Source of the DNA: Setomelanomma holmii
Lineage: Eukaryota > Ascomycota > Dothideomycetes > Pleosporales > Phaeosphaeriaceae
Direction of reading: 5' to 3'
Assembly (NCBI GenBank): GCA_010015745.1
Contig: ML978237.1
Span: 62,001 to 126,000, forward strand
DNA length: 64,000 nucleotides
Position 1 is the first letter of the stretch. Each line of letters starts with the position of its first letter. The notes beneath the pieces were generated by a model. The model had not been told where the DNA came from, ran no database searches, and saw nothing but the letters and a program-made list of their open reading frames with translations. A program made the position numbers and the translations under genes. Below are positions 33,150-44,930 of this stretch, piece after piece.

Positions 33150-33884
33150 ATGATTATCTACAAGGTATGTTCCTCTCACTGGTTGCGCAAATACCCCGCG
33201 TTTCTCTGGAGCCACCACGTTTCACGCCCCTCCTACGGCGCAAAAATGCAGGCCACGATCGCTAACATTGGGTTTCTAGGACATCATCACCGACGACGAG
33301 ATCATCTCTGACTCCTACGACATCAAAGAGATTGACGGAGTCGCATACGAGGCCGACTGCCGGAAAATCACTGTCGGTGGAGAGTCGTTCGGTACGCTTA
33401 TCACCCCGCGCCAGACCTTTTGAGGGGACAACGGAGCTGACTACAGCGCAGATACCGGCGCGAATGCATCTGCTGAGGAGCAGGAGGAGGGCGCCGAGGA
33501 CAACGCCGAGCAGGTCATCGATGTCGTCCACTCTTTCCGCCTGAACGCGACCCAGTTCGACAAGAAGAGCTACCTTACATATCTCAAGGGTAAGCATAAA
33601 CAGAGGCAAAATTCCGTGGTCAATGCTGACTGCATACAGGATACATGAAGGCTGTCAAAGAGAAGCTGAAGGAGAAGGGCGCTAGCGACGCTGAGGTCAA
33701 GGAGTTCGAGACCAAGGCCTCAGGTTTCGCCAAGAAGATCATTGCCAACTTCAAGGACTACGACTTCTACACTGGCGAGACCATGAACCCCGACGGCATG
33801 ATCGTCCTCATGAACTACCGCGAGGATGGTGTCACACCATACATCACCGTCTGGAAGCACGGCTTGACCGAGATGAAGGTTTAA
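33150..33884 (+). CDS. Translationally controlled tumour protein homologue (TCTP)
   Basis: Exons 33150-33164, 33280-33391, 33452-33589 and 33640-33884 give 169 residues, the normal length. The first exon encodes only MIIYK and ends at a GTATGT donor. The next begins DIITDDEIISDSYDIKEIDGV, the conserved TCTP N-terminus. The acidic flexible loop is AEEQEEGAEDNAEQ, followed by VIDVVHSFRL and the helical hairpin YMKAVKEKLKEKGASDAEVKEFETKASGF. The end is FYTGETMNPDGMIVLMNYREDGVTPYITVWKHGL. TCTP is an abundant cytosolic protein tied to translation, growth and stress. The three introns are 115, 60 and 50 nt. Confidence 0.97.
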
Positions 33885-34754
33885 GCAAGCTGTAGTGGGG
33901 AATGGTCTGATGTGAAGGAGGTTGACTTGATTATGGATATAACGAATATCTTGCATCATGGAGTAGCACCTAGTGCGAAAAGCGAAACGAATATCAATGA
34001 TCATCTTGGATCCCTCTATATTTGCTGTGTCTTTGTGCCAATGGTTTGGTAACTATACCTTATCATGCCACTTCTGATGCGCTCAAAACTTGCGTCTTGT
34101 CATACATGAAATCCTTCGCTAATATTCAGTTTTATTATCAGAGTCGATAGTTTTTGGACATGCAGTGTTGACAATTCTCTGACTGGGTCACTCCTAATCA
34201 ATATCGAAAAACAAGCCTTGGTTTCTTACCTCTCGTGGGGCTATAAATGTAGAAGTAAGAACGTGGCGGACAGGCACACGTGGGCACTACAACGTCTGGA
34301 CGACACGTATAAAGCTTCTAGTGTCGTGAAGTTAGCCAGCTCTGGCTCTACTCACAGGTCGCAAGAGCACCGTCAAGTCGTTGTCACGTCATAGGGCCAG
34401 GAAACGTATCCCCATTTCCACATGTTCAAACCGCGAGTGCTTACTTCCTGCAATCAACACTCAACATGCTAATCACTATTCTCGCCAGACACCCATTTTA
34501 TGGATTACCCCAAGTCTTGCCTGGTCTGTGCTACCTTCAGGGTTGAACAGTTATCATCCCGTGAACACGCGTTAGCGCGTCGCCGCTCGCTTAACGACCC
34601 CGTCGTACCAAGCAACTCAGCCTCGCAGCCTGAGGCATCTTGCCAGCGCTTCCGAGCCCCTTCTTCTAATCTCTCTTTCTCTCCGTCTATCTTCAATTGC
34701 CCTCTCGTTATTGCGCTTGTTCTGTCAAATCGCTGAATATTGCACCCCTTGACC
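33885..34754. other. Intergenic region, about 870 bp
   Basis: 3' flank of TCTP and promoter of the RdRP gene. No coding frame or known element was recognised. Confidence 0.5.
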
Positions 34755-34779
34755 GCTGCATGGCTCGAAGCCATGCAGC
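34755..34779 (+). promoter_or_regulatory. Hairpin and overlapping uORF at the RdRP start codon
   Basis: GCTGCATGGCT (34755-34765) and AGCCATGCAGC (34769-34779) form a perfect 11-bp stem with a CGA loop. The 3' arm contains the RdRP ATG (34773). The 5' arm contains an earlier ATG (34759) in another frame. That ATG opens a 16-codon uORF ending at TGA 34807-34809, past the RdRP start. Both features would limit initiation if the transcript covers them. Confidence 0.6.
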
Positions 34780-37700
34780 AAAGACGGTCACCCCGCCTAC
34801 AACCCAATGATGCGACTTGTGCGGCTGGGCCCGCCTCGCTACCACTCCCGCAACCAGAAACCCCTCACCACCCGCGGACTGGAGCTGCATTGGATACCAT
34901 CGTCCGAGCTCTGGACGATGATTGGCAGTTAGGATTACGACGCGTACGACAGCTGAGATCGCCTTTATATCACCAAAGCACTGCCGACAAGACTTACGCT
35001 AAGATCCAGCGCCTGTTCTATTCAGCTAGGCCAGCTTTAGACGAAGTCATTGGCAGGTTCAACAAGGCTGCACCCAGCTTCCCTCGCGAAGCACGATTAG
35101 ACATTCTCAATGGTTTGCTCAAGAGCCAAACACTCACGCCGTCAAGGGTTGGGACACCAGTCAGCGCTAGAAATGTGCCCCCAAAGAGCCAGCTGTGTAA
35201 GTTGTGATCGGTCACGTATCTGCACAGTCATTCATCACCCATAGCCATACAGTTCTTCGAGCGTTGAGTCATTGCTACTCTGTTCGCGCATATTATTCTC
35301 GACTCAGCTCAATCCCGATGCTCAGAGGCTCCACTAAATTTACTAATACGAGCCAGCTGTGAACACCACAAACGCTGCATTGTTCTCACGCGGACAAGGC
35401 GGAAGGGATTCGCATTACACTACCGCCCCTGATGGATCACCAACTGACGAAGATGACGATGAAGACGACGAGTATGAAACACCGCCGTCTCCCACGCCAT
35501 CCTCTAGGCGCACGCAGGCAAGCCCTTCTTTCATCACAAAACCTAATCCGCGGAAGAGGTCTTCGGACAGCTCCAATGACGGCGGCACTGAAAGCTCCCC
35601 GAAGCTGACGAGGATGATGAAGGATAAGCAGCCTGCTAGTATGCGGCTCGAAACGCCGTCTCTTTTCAAGAAACCCTCCCTTGACATGGCGAAGTCCTTC
35701 CAAGCAGCGGCGCTCGGCACCACGACAACATCCGCAAACACCTCGTTCAACGCGAGTCTATCCTCTTCACAGCAGACACGCGCGGACACAGTCAACACCT
35801 CGTTCACATCGTATGACGGTGCCGCAGATGCACAGGACTCCAAGATGGCCAGGATGAGCTCTACAACAATGGGATCTTTGGATGACCATGATCTACTTTA
35901 TGTCGGTACCAAGCTGGAATTTCAGCTGATTGAGTCACAACGGCTGGACTTACTCACTCCATCATCGCAGACACGAGAAAGCACTTCCACGTATGGCTCC
36001 ATAGATGATTCGGAACTTGTGGCCGCGACAAATAAGCTTGAGCAATCCGCTCCCAGTTCAACGTCAACCTTGTTTCCAACATTGCCACTTCCGGAGTCAG
36101 AAACAGGCCGTGGCCGATCACCTCAAAAGGCGTCCCATTCGTTACGGCGTTCTCAGAGTGCTGGCTCACATCATACAGCACGTCAATGGCCAGATGGAGC
36201 AGCAAAGCCGATCCAACGAGAAGATTCGTATGAATCTCCTTCGAAAATAGCTTGGTACATTCGAGAACTGCCTGCTCAGAACCTGTTCGTCGATCGGATA
36301 CCAGGCGAGTATCTCAAATTCCCATTCTTCGTTCTGTTCGTATGTTGCCGTCTCAGTGAAGCGCACGATATACCTATGCCGGAATTACTACAGAGGCTTG
36401 ATCCCACACAAGCCCAAAATGACCCAGATACGTTTTGGAACAAGCTTCAGGATCATCCCACAATACCCAAGATCACGCTTCGTGAGCCAGTAACACTCTG
36501 GACAGCAGCTCGAAAGTCATTTGAAGGTTTTTCTTTCAAAGGCAAGCTCCTGCTCAATAGCGGTATGAGCACGTCCAAGCATACGTCTGTCTTCAGGCTT
36601 GAACTGCTTCCTCTTCAGTCAGAGACGTCATGTCAGCTACAGCGACAGTTTGGCTCCGACCGCTTCCTCTACCTGACTGTACCGCCGTTAGGAAAGAAAA
36701 GCGCGCGCTTCGACTACGACCAAAGCCAACAGATCCAGAAAAGCTTCCACGAATCCTGGCTACTTGAGACCCACTATTTCTTGGGCAGGTATTGGCGTGT
36801 ATTTCATATTCAGCCAGCGAAGAAGAAAGGCGTGCTGCGAAGAGACAGAGATGACGCTGCAGACATGCGCTTAGTACTATTTGCCACTGAAGGGATCGGA
36901 ATCGACACTCCACTCTCAATCGGTCAAATGCTGAACCAGTTCATTCCCTTCAAAGACAACGAGAACCAAAGTTATTGCAAGGCCCTTGCTCGCGTAGACT
37001 TGGGTCTGTCCAAGACCACTCCAACCATCACATTCAAACCATCACAGATCAGACGCATTCGCGATACATATTCGGACGGGATCCCAGAAGCCACCGGGTT
37101 CAATGACCCTAATCTTCCATGGCCCGACGAAGCGAAGCTAGATCGACAAGTGATGAACGACGGCTGCTCACGTATTTCTGTGTGCGCAGTAATGATGATA
37201 TGGAAGCAATACAAGGAAGTGTCAGGCACTGAAGATCCATTGCCAAGTGCCATGCAAGGACGAATTGGCGGTGCGAAGGGCATATGGATGATCAGTGGTG
37301 AACCACAAACTCGCAATCAGGACGATTTGGACATCTGGATCGAAGTAACAGATAGCCAACTCAAATTCGAGCCACCTTGGGAAGATCGCGCCGATGACAG
37401 ACCGTACAGCAGACACAGGCTCACCTTCAACCTGCTGAAGTACAGCCACCCTACAGGCCCGACAGATCTGCACATCTCCTTTATTCCAATTATGGTAGAT
37501 CGTGGCGTGTTACAGGATATCATCGCAAAGTTTATGACTGATCAACTCGAAGAAGAAAGGACTGACCTTATTGGGATGCTTTCTGATCCAGTCAAGCTGC
37601 ATAATTGGATCATGAGAAATGGTGCTGGGGCTGGAATGAGTGACGATGTACGCTGGCAGGCTGCCCTGCCACTCGCCTTGTCCGATAAGATCAAGCTACT

Positions 37701-39207
37701 TCTGCGCAGCGGGTTTCATCCCGAGGAAGCTCCTTACTTAGCATATACCCTTGGTCGCTTTTTACGACAACGACAAACTTGGCTCGAGCAGAAGCTGAGG
37801 GCCCCACTCGGCAAAGCAACTTTCATGTATGGAGTAGCGGATCCTAGTGGGGTACTGCAGCCTGGTGAAGTCCACATTCAGTTCTCCACGCCGTTCGCGG
37901 ACAACAGCACCGGAGCTTCATATCGGAACTTGAATGGCATCGAAACTTTGATCGCGCGTCAGCCTGCTTGTCGACGATCCGATATACAGAAAGTAAGGGT
38001 TGTTTGTCGTCCAGAGCTTTCCCACCTGGTTGACGTGGTTGTATTTCCGGTCAAGGGCAGATATCCGCTCGCAGGCAAGCTCCAAGGTGGAGACTACGAT
38101 GGCGACATCTTCTGGACTTGCTGGGAAGATTGTCTAGTCGGACCTTTCCGCAACGCTCCAGCACCTATGCAGCCATTGGACCCTTCGAAATATGGTATCA
38201 AGACTGATCGTAGGAGGCTGCACGAGGTCATGAATCCTAGGGATCTGTCCACTGTTCACAATTTGTTAAAGGAGGCGTTCAAGTTTCGAACAGCCCCTTC
38301 TCTTCTAGGCAAGGCTACCAACTTTCTAGAAAAGGTTTCTTACCAACAGAACCGCATTTCTTCTCCACAGATCGATGCGCTGTGCGATGTTCACGATCTG
38401 CTCGTCGATGCACCGAAGCAGGCATACAGCTTCACTGACAACGACTTTACAAACCTCACTCGATACGTGCTCAAGTGTGGTAATCCTAAGAAGCCTGCCT
38501 ACAAAGAGGCTATGGAAGCAAATGCGAGAATCAGGGAGAACGACGGGGGAAGACCTGACACTAACCAGCAAAAGGTACGGCATCGACGCAACAACATCTT
38601 GGATTATTTATTCTTTGACGTCTTCCAAGCGCATAACATAGAGACCATGGTCCAGGTCCATGCCAAGCTCTCCAAGGAGGAAGACGACGACTCTGAGCTT
38701 CGACGACCCTATCTTCAACTGCGCGAGACGGCCGGTGCGCTTATGAGGAAAGACCTTGACGACCTCGCTATCAAGTTTGCGGACATTCGAGATAAATGGA
38801 ACGGCAGCTTTGGGAACAAGCCCGGGATGACTGCAGACACGTACTGTCAAATCCTCAACTCTGTGTATGAGTCTTTTCGTGCGCTTCTGCCAATGAATGT
38901 CGGAAAGCCGGATATTGCACCACTCCTTCACCAATACTTTGGTCCTTCGCATCCAGTCACTTGGGAGACAATCCGAGCTTCAGCATTGTACTGCGCACAT
39001 CCAAGAAGACACGCCTTTGTATGGCATATGGCTGGACGAGAGCTTGCGCGATTGAAAGCACGATCGCTACCAGGTACTCATGACATAGTCGCGCCTATCT
39101 TCGCCAATATGAAGCCAAAGCCGATAAGGGCACCGAAACCTGAGGATGAAGATGACGACGAGCCGAGCGAGGATGAATTTGAGAGTGCTATGGAGTCGAT
39201 TACATGA
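34773..39207 (+). CDS. RNA-dependent RNA polymerase (quelling/RNA silencing type)
   Basis: Exons 34773-35196 and 35357-39207 give 1424 residues. The 160-nt intron has a GTAAGT donor and TACTAAT before the CAG acceptor. ATG 34773 is the first in-frame ATG after a stop at 34734. The N-terminal 300 residues are low-complexity and Ser/Thr-rich. The RdRP core follows, with the diagnostic catalytic loop GGDYDGDIFW (DYDGD at 1054-1058) and other family blocks: FMYGVADPSGVLQPGEVHIQFS, VRVVCRPELSHLVDVVVFPVKG and GNPKKPAYKEAMEANARI. The C-terminus is acidic (EDEDDDEPSEDEFE). Fungal cellular RdRPs of the QDE-1/Sad-1/RRP-3 group turn aberrant RNA into dsRNA for Dicer. I cannot say which subgroup this belongs to. 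Confidence 0.95.
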
Positions 39208-39784
39208 CGACATGGCCAGCAGCTGCCTCATTCGCAACATTCACACTTCGACGCACCTTCAACGACGACGCACATCTTGCAATCACCTCCACCACGCCGG
39301 TTCGAGGACCTTACTGAGCCATTCATACACCCACACATAGACAGCAGAGATATATAACAAACGGATACAGGGAGACGATGTAGGAGGACTGAGGATTTTT
39401 GGACTGTCATTTACACATTTTCTCTTGCTATCTTGGCGTCGATGTGCGCGCTCGCTACCTTTCAGTTATCTTGCAGCATTTGCAGCATGCATTCTGCATC
39501 TTGCATATAATACCAATTTGCAGCATGCATTCTGCATCTTGCATATAATACCAATTTGCAGCTAGAACACATGTCTTCATTCATATGTCAGTCGGTGCAC
39601 ACTCCCACGCCCTTGGCATTTAGTACAAATATCACAACTTCAAATGCATCAAGTCGCCCCGCAGTGCATCTCGTTTGATCGCACATTCACGCTTGAATAT
39701 TGAAAATTGAGTTTTGGGTATCATATGTACACCTCCATCTCCCACGCCATGTCCATCTCCGTACCAACATAGTACGCGTACACC
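39208..39784. other. Intergenic region between convergent genes
   Basis: About 580 bp of 3' flank shared by the RdRP and Swc5 genes. It holds the 38-bp tandem duplication at 39482-39557. Confidence 0.6.
39482..39557. repeat. Perfect 38-bp tandem duplication
   Basis: Copy 1 is 39482-39519 and copy 2 is 39520-39557, identical throughout. The preceding TTT is also shared. The unit contains GCATGC and several TGCAT/ATGCA words and ends TATAATACCAATTT. A partial GCAGCATTT lies just before copy 1. Confidence 0.92.
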
Positions 39785-40864
39785 TCACGTCGCCCCAATT
39801 CCCGCCTTCGCCGCAACCATCTTCTTCCGCTCCTCCTCCCTCCTCGCCTCGACGCCCGCCAAAAACTCCATTCGCCCCAGATACGCCTCTTTCGTCTTCC
39901 CATGCGTATCCAGCTCCTCGGCGATACCCTCCTTGTCCACGAACCCTGTCCAGTCCATGCGAGACTTGTCTACAACGTTTAGCTTTTGCGTCTTCTCTTT
40001 GCCCTTCACGGGGAATTCGGGGGGCGGCATGAGCGCATCGGAGGTGTGGTGCAGTGCGGTTGCGCGCTGGTAGGTGAGTTGGTGTTCGGGGGCGAGGGTG
40101 CGGACGTAGCCTGTGGGGTTGGGGTCGAAGCGTGAGGGGCGGCGCAGAGGGCGGCGGATTTTGGACGTGTTTGCTTTGTTCTGGGGGGCGCTGGTGGCAT
40201 CTTCGGAGGGTTTTGTGGGCGACTTGGGTTGCCAGCCATCGGAGGTGTACTTGTCGAGATGGGAACGCGGTATGATTTTCTCCTCGGTCGTGTCTTGACC
40301 AGCGAAGGCGTAGGTTTTTGAGATTGTGACTCGCTCTTCTTCTCCGGCCGGAGCTGGTGCGGGGACTGATGATGGTGCCTCGCCTGTTGAGATTGGGGTG
40401 GGCTCTGTGGGCGCAGGCGACGGTATTGGTGCCAGTGGAGCGGCGGTCATTTGTGCCCATAATGCGTCCACGTCGATGGTCGAGCCTTCTGTCCTGGCAA
40501 GAGGTTTCTTCTCAACCTTCTCGACCCTCCTTTGCGCTCTCGTCTTGATCAGGCCGCCCTCGCCATCGTCGTCGGTGAGGATGACATCGTCGTCGTTGCC
40601 GCCTTTGCCAGCCTTTTTCTGCTTCTTTGCCCTCTTCCGCCTCGCTGCCTTAATTGTGACATCATCTCCCGAGTCGAGCTCCTCATCTAAAGGTGCCTTC
40701 CGCTTGCCCTTCCGTTGTGTCGGTGCTGCGACATCTTCGTCTGACGAGCTCGATGCCTCTTCTGCACGTGGCGAGTCGGGATTGAAGTCTTCATCAGCAG
40801 ACTCATCGTACTTCTCGGTCTCATCTGCGATGTAGTCTGCGTACTCGACGAGTAGAGGCGGCAT
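39785..40864 (-). CDS. SWC5: SWR1 complex subunit Swc5 (BCNT family)
   Basis: A single exon of 359 residues, ATG 40864. The N-terminal half is acidic and disordered (EYADYIADETEKYDESADEDFNPDSP, SSSSDEDV), with a basic Lys/Arg run (RKRAKKQKKAGK) and a second acidic patch (NDDDVILTDDDGEGG). The conserved BCNT-C domain ends the protein: LNVVDKSRMDWTGFVDKEGIAEELDTHGKTKEAYLGRMEFLAGVEARREEER. Swc5 is the subunit of the SWR1 chromatin remodeller that supports exchange of H2A for H2A.Z; it acts in the nucleus. It is divergent from the membrane-protein gene at 41165, with 300 bp between starts. Confidence 0.92.
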   Translation of the reverse strand: MPPLLVEYADYIADETEKYDESADEDFNPDSPRAEEASSSSDEDVAAPTQRKGKRKAPLDEELDSGDDVTIKAARRKRAKKQKKAGKGGNDDDVILTDDDGEGGLIKTRAQRRVEKVEKKPLARTEGSTIDVDALWAQMTAAPLAPIPSPAPTEPTPISTGEAPSSVPAPAPAGEEERVTISKTYAFAGQDTTEEKIIPRSHLDKYTSDGWQPKSPTKPSEDATSAPQNKANTSKIRRPLRRPSRFDPNPTGYVRTLAPEHQLTYQRATALHHTSDALMPPPEFPVKGKEKTQKLNVVDKSRMDWTGFVDKEGIAEELDTHGKTKEAYLGRMEFLAGVEARREEERKKMVAAKAGIGAT

Positions 40865-41164
40865 TGTGCGGGAATGTTTGGGAGAGGATGATTGGCTTCA
40901 ATTCGTGATGGCAAGACCCCAAATCGCGACGCGCCGAACCTGCCGCTAGTGTAGCTAGCACTGAACCTTGACAGGGACGGCAGCTCCAGTCCCCAGTGAC
41001 GTGTGTGGGGTGTGTTCAGCAGGGCAGGCGCGTCCAGATCATAACACAGCCATGCCGCCCTCGCTGAGCTGACGTCCCTTCCACAACACTGCAGCGCTGT
41101 CGCGGAATGCGCCCGAGTGTCTATTGTTATTAGTCGCATCGCACACCGAAGAAGCACATTCACC
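40865..41164. promoter_or_regulatory. Divergent promoter, Swc5 and 41165 gene
   Basis: 300 bp between two divergent start codons. No TATA box or known factor site was recognised. Confidence 0.5.
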
Positions 41165-42906
41165 ATGGCACCCGTCGAGCCCGAGGCACATGCGCGCAAC
41201 AACCTCTTCGCCTATGCGCCTTTCACGGGTCACATAGCGCTGGTGATTGGCCTCACAGTCCACGTCTTGCGCGTCGCACGTCGTGCTTCGAAGTCGCTGC
41301 CTCCCTCTACTACAACACGCACTCAGCAGCCGTTGCGCCGCAACTACGCGATATTCTTCTCGGCCCTTGCAGCACTCTCGTTAGCTTCAGTGACTACATT
41401 CGCCGTCTTGTGGCGGGCAATATCCTACGTACAATGGGCTGAGTCGGGAGCGAAGAACTCGCCAAACGGCATATGGACGGGCTGGTACGGTACTGGTGAG
41501 GAAGGTCGATTATACTTGGGAGACTGGATCAAGGACATCGACCTGAGGAGGGCGGCCGACAAGGTTGCCATCTCGACACCAGAAGGCTTCCTGTACACGA
41601 GTCAGCACTTTCTTGGGCTTCTGGCGAGCTCCATCTTCTTTGGCGTAGAAGGTAAGTCAGCCTGAATCGGCAGCACACATTTTGCTGACGTGCTATCCTA
41701 GGCCACAGGCGCAACCTGAAAGCCTCCACCATCGCTTCGTTTGTGATCTTGGGCGCAACGGGAAGCCTTGGATATGCACTGAGCCTATTCTTCGTTACGA
41801 TTCTATATACGCCATTGACGATTCACAACGAGGACACGCCGCTCCACGACGCACTGTTCGCTCCTTTGCCAGTCGTCTACTTTGTGCCAACCGTTCTCTC
41901 GCTCCTGTACCTAAATTGGCTGCCGGACTTGGTCTCTCGTCAGGTAGACTCTGGCGGTGTCAACTATGCACGCGCCGGCAAAATTGTAGTGCCATTACTC
42001 CTCGCGTTTGCGCCTCAGGTAAGCTCGTTCCGACACAAGCTTCTGCATGAGCTGAGCAGAAGACAGATTGTGCCAATCAGCTTGGGACGTCAACACACAT
42101 CAAAAGCCGCCGCTCATCGCAGCTACGCCCAAGCCTTCCACTTCCTTTCTATCGCATCCCTCCTACTGTACTGGAAGCTGTTCATTGCGAACGTTTCCGT
42201 GAACACGCCCAGCGAGCACGAACATGTCTGGGATATTTTCACAAATACAGTTGGCCTCACGCGAGGCCAATCCAGGTCCAGCAGAATCTTATCCGGCATC
42301 AGTACGACCGGTCAAAGATTGAAGCATATCAGCAAACATCCTATCATTAGTACCACCAGTCTGGATGTACTGTTCACCTCCATCAGCTTGCTCGCCTGGG
42401 TCTTCACTCGCAATTTGGACGTCGACGCTATCTTGGACAACAGCGTATTGTCATTTTTGCTACAGAAGCACGAAAAGCATGTCGCGTTCGAAGATGACGT
42501 CAAACGCCTTGCTGACCTCGACGCTGGACCTGAACCTGAGCCAGAGCCAAGTGTTGAGACCACTACGCCCAGAAAGCGCGGACGCCCGACTAAGAACAAG
42601 ACTGCTATCAACGGCGCATCCACAGGATCTGTAAGGCGTAGCACGCGAAGAGGTACGCGCAGTGCCGATCTCGACTCCGATGCAGAATCCGTCACTACTG
42701 GGCAAGATGCAGCCGCAGCATACCAACCAAGTTCATCGACAAAGCATGCCGTGCAGGAGACTGAAGCCGATGGAGTGACGACTGGCGCTGATCTTGTTGA
42801 AAGTGGGGAGTCCACAGCGCTTGCGTTGTTCCTTGCCTTCGCTGGTGGTTTGGGTCAACTTGCTGCTGGCGCTCTAGGCGCGGAGGTGACCGGCCCGCGC
42901 GAATAA
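41165..42906 (+). CDS. Multi-helix membrane protein with AT-hook-like tail
   Basis: Exons 41165-41651 and 41702-42906 (50-nt intron) give 563 residues. Hydrophobic helices are visible at about 20-38, 61-85, 147-160, 172-198, 214-236, 251-267, 305-326, 384-398 and 542-560. No family is recognised. The lumenal or cytosolic loop WTGWYGTGEEGRLYLGDWIKDIDLRRAAD (about 105-133) is a distinctive hydrophilic block. Between the last two helices is a charged, disordered region with PEPEPEP and PRKRGRPTKNK (about 452-462), which fits an AT-hook (core RGRP), then RRSTRRGTR and an acidic Ser/Thr stretch. An AT-hook in a membrane protein would fit an inner-nuclear-membrane protein, but a chance RGRP is also possible. 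Confidence 0.83.
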
Positions 42907-43149
42907 GTAGCTACGAAGATGGAGGTTCGAAGGGAGGTACGAGTGGTTGCAGCAATGATGATATTTCGGAGTTGATAGGATGATTTGTGGTCTATTTAAC
43001 GATGTATGGGAATGATTCGATTGCGTGCTTGGGAACTGGTTCGATACCCTGGGGTCAGGTACTGAATTTTGTTTGGCTCATTCTATGGCCAGGAGCTCAT
43101 TTGCTAGTACGACTGCTTTGTTTCAGTCTCTACCATCTCGATGCGGTGC

Positions 43150-44930
43150 TCATGTGGCAGGTGCGGCTGCCTGCTTATATTCCTTCCAGATCAGACCCGC
43201 CGGCAGCACCTTCCACTGCAGATCCTTGTCGAGCAGATCCGCCATCTTGCTCCACTCCTCCTTCACACACGCAATCTTGTGCTCATCCCTCGGCACGATT
43301 CTCGCGGGGAAGGGCTTCGGCAGCACGAATAAGCCTTCTGTGAGGTCATCGGCGTCGGGCATGATGGCGTTGCCGTGCACGTCTTGCGCGAGCTCGAATT
43401 GGAACGTCCACAATAGCCGAGCTATGGCGAGGAAGAGCGAACGTTCAGCGATGTGCATTCCCTGACAGAGCCGTCGCCCGGCGCCAAAGACGAAATGATC
43501 ACGTTGTGAAGCCACTGGGTTATTCGCAGCCTCTGCAGCCGTCTGCGTATCGTTGGCGTACCGAGCTGGATCGAAACGTCGAGGGTCCGGATGCCGCTTG
43601 GGATCCATATGGACCGCCCACACGTTCCACATCACACCAGCACCCTTCGGAATCTTGTAACCCATATATTGGTCATCACGTATCACCGCGTGAGGAACAC
43701 CCAGTATGTCCGTCGGCATCCATCGCATGCTCTCCTTTACGCAGCCGCGTATGTAGGACAGATTGGGTTCGTCATCGAGCGTTGGAAAGCGGTCACCACA
43801 GACGCGGTCGAGCTCTTCTTGCGCGGCTCTTGCGACTTCGGGGAATAACAGCATTGCTTGGACGACTACATACGATCAGCACCATCAACGTGTCATGGGG
43901 GAGGGTGAGGGACACCTACAACCAACAAGCGTAGCAGCAGTCGTGTCCGATCCTGCTTCCAGAAGCGACCCGCTCACGTATCCAGCGAGTGGGTCAGAGA
44001 ACTTCTCTTCATCCTGTGCCCGTGCCAGATCTAGGCAGAAACAAGGCCTGGCTGTGCCATTCTTTATTTGTTTCTTCACATTGAGCCAGTGACCAACATA
44101 AAGGCCAGCTTCCTTCTCATGGAGCTTCTTCGCATAGCGTCGCAGTGGTAGTGCAAAGTCTGGTAGAGTGCGGAGGATCGGGAAGAGGTCGAGAAGCGCA
44201 GCCGTCTGAGTCCCAGTAACCTCGCAGAACTTCTCGAAACCCTACATGCGCGTCAGTAGGACACAACTTTCGACTAGGACAGTCCTACATGGAAGAGCTG
44301 CTTCAACTTGGGGTCCTCAATGCTGGTAGTGCGGAAGCCGAACACCATCTGAGTGGTCAATGAGTTGGTGTACCGTCGAATATGGTCGACAAAGAGTTCT
44401 GGCCGTTCCAAGAAGCCCACTAGCATGGCTTTGTTTTCCAGGTCTTGGTAGGGCAAATATGTTCGCGCTGCCTTGATGTTGAGGTTGTTATGGACTATTT
44501 TGCGAATCATCCGCCAAGTTTCGCCATACTCCTAGTACCATTAGCGACTGGTCGACGTCAGGACCACGACGATTGGGGATACCATGAGGAGCATGCGTAG
44601 ACCGCCACTGACGACCTTGCCCAGATACATATCCGGACGCGACGAATAGATGGCACTTCGCTTGTCCAGCAGATCCTTGATGGCCTGGTCCGAGGACAAC
44701 ACTATCATCACCTTCGTGCCGAGAATCAGTGAGTACACTGGCCCGTATTCTTCAGCCCATTTCTGAAACTGGAGATGTGCCTTCTCCTTCGGCATCAGGT
44801 GTAGGTTGCCGATCAACGGCAGTGTAGGGGGCCCGGGGGGACAATCTGCTGGGCGTCGACCAACATTGCGAAGTCGATATCCAAGGAGAGCCACTAGAGC
44901 AGCGAGTAGAGTGTAAAGGGAAAACAACAT
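43150..44930 (-). CDS. Cytochrome P450 monooxygenase (microsomal, fungal)
   Basis: Exons 44930-44583, 44531-44289, 44241-43920 and 43865-43150 give 542 residues. The introns are 47-54 nt. An N-terminal helix (LFSLYTLLAALVALLGYRL) anchors the protein in the ER. It is followed by the proline-rich hinge CPPGPPTLPLIGNLH. The I-helix reads EAGSDTTAATL; the ExxR is ESMR (349-352). PERF-like DPRRFDPARY precedes the haem loop FVFGAGRRLCQG with Cys438 as the haem ligand. The sequence style (HLQFQKWAEEYGPVYSLILGTKVMIVLSSDQAIKDLLDKRSAIYSSRP) matches the large group around fungal O-methylsterigmatocystin-oxidoreductase-like P450s. The substrate is unknown. There is no PKS, NRPS or terpene gene nearby, so a role in a cluster is not supported. 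Confidence 0.95.

Noticed and set aside
40326..40835. 169-codon plus-strand frame
   Set aside because: It is antisense to Swc5 and mirrors its acidic low-complexity codons.
43150..44930. P450 as part of a secondary-metabolite cluster
   Set aside because: No PKS, NRPS, terpene synthase or cluster regulator lies near it; the neighbours are a membrane protein and a dead receptor.
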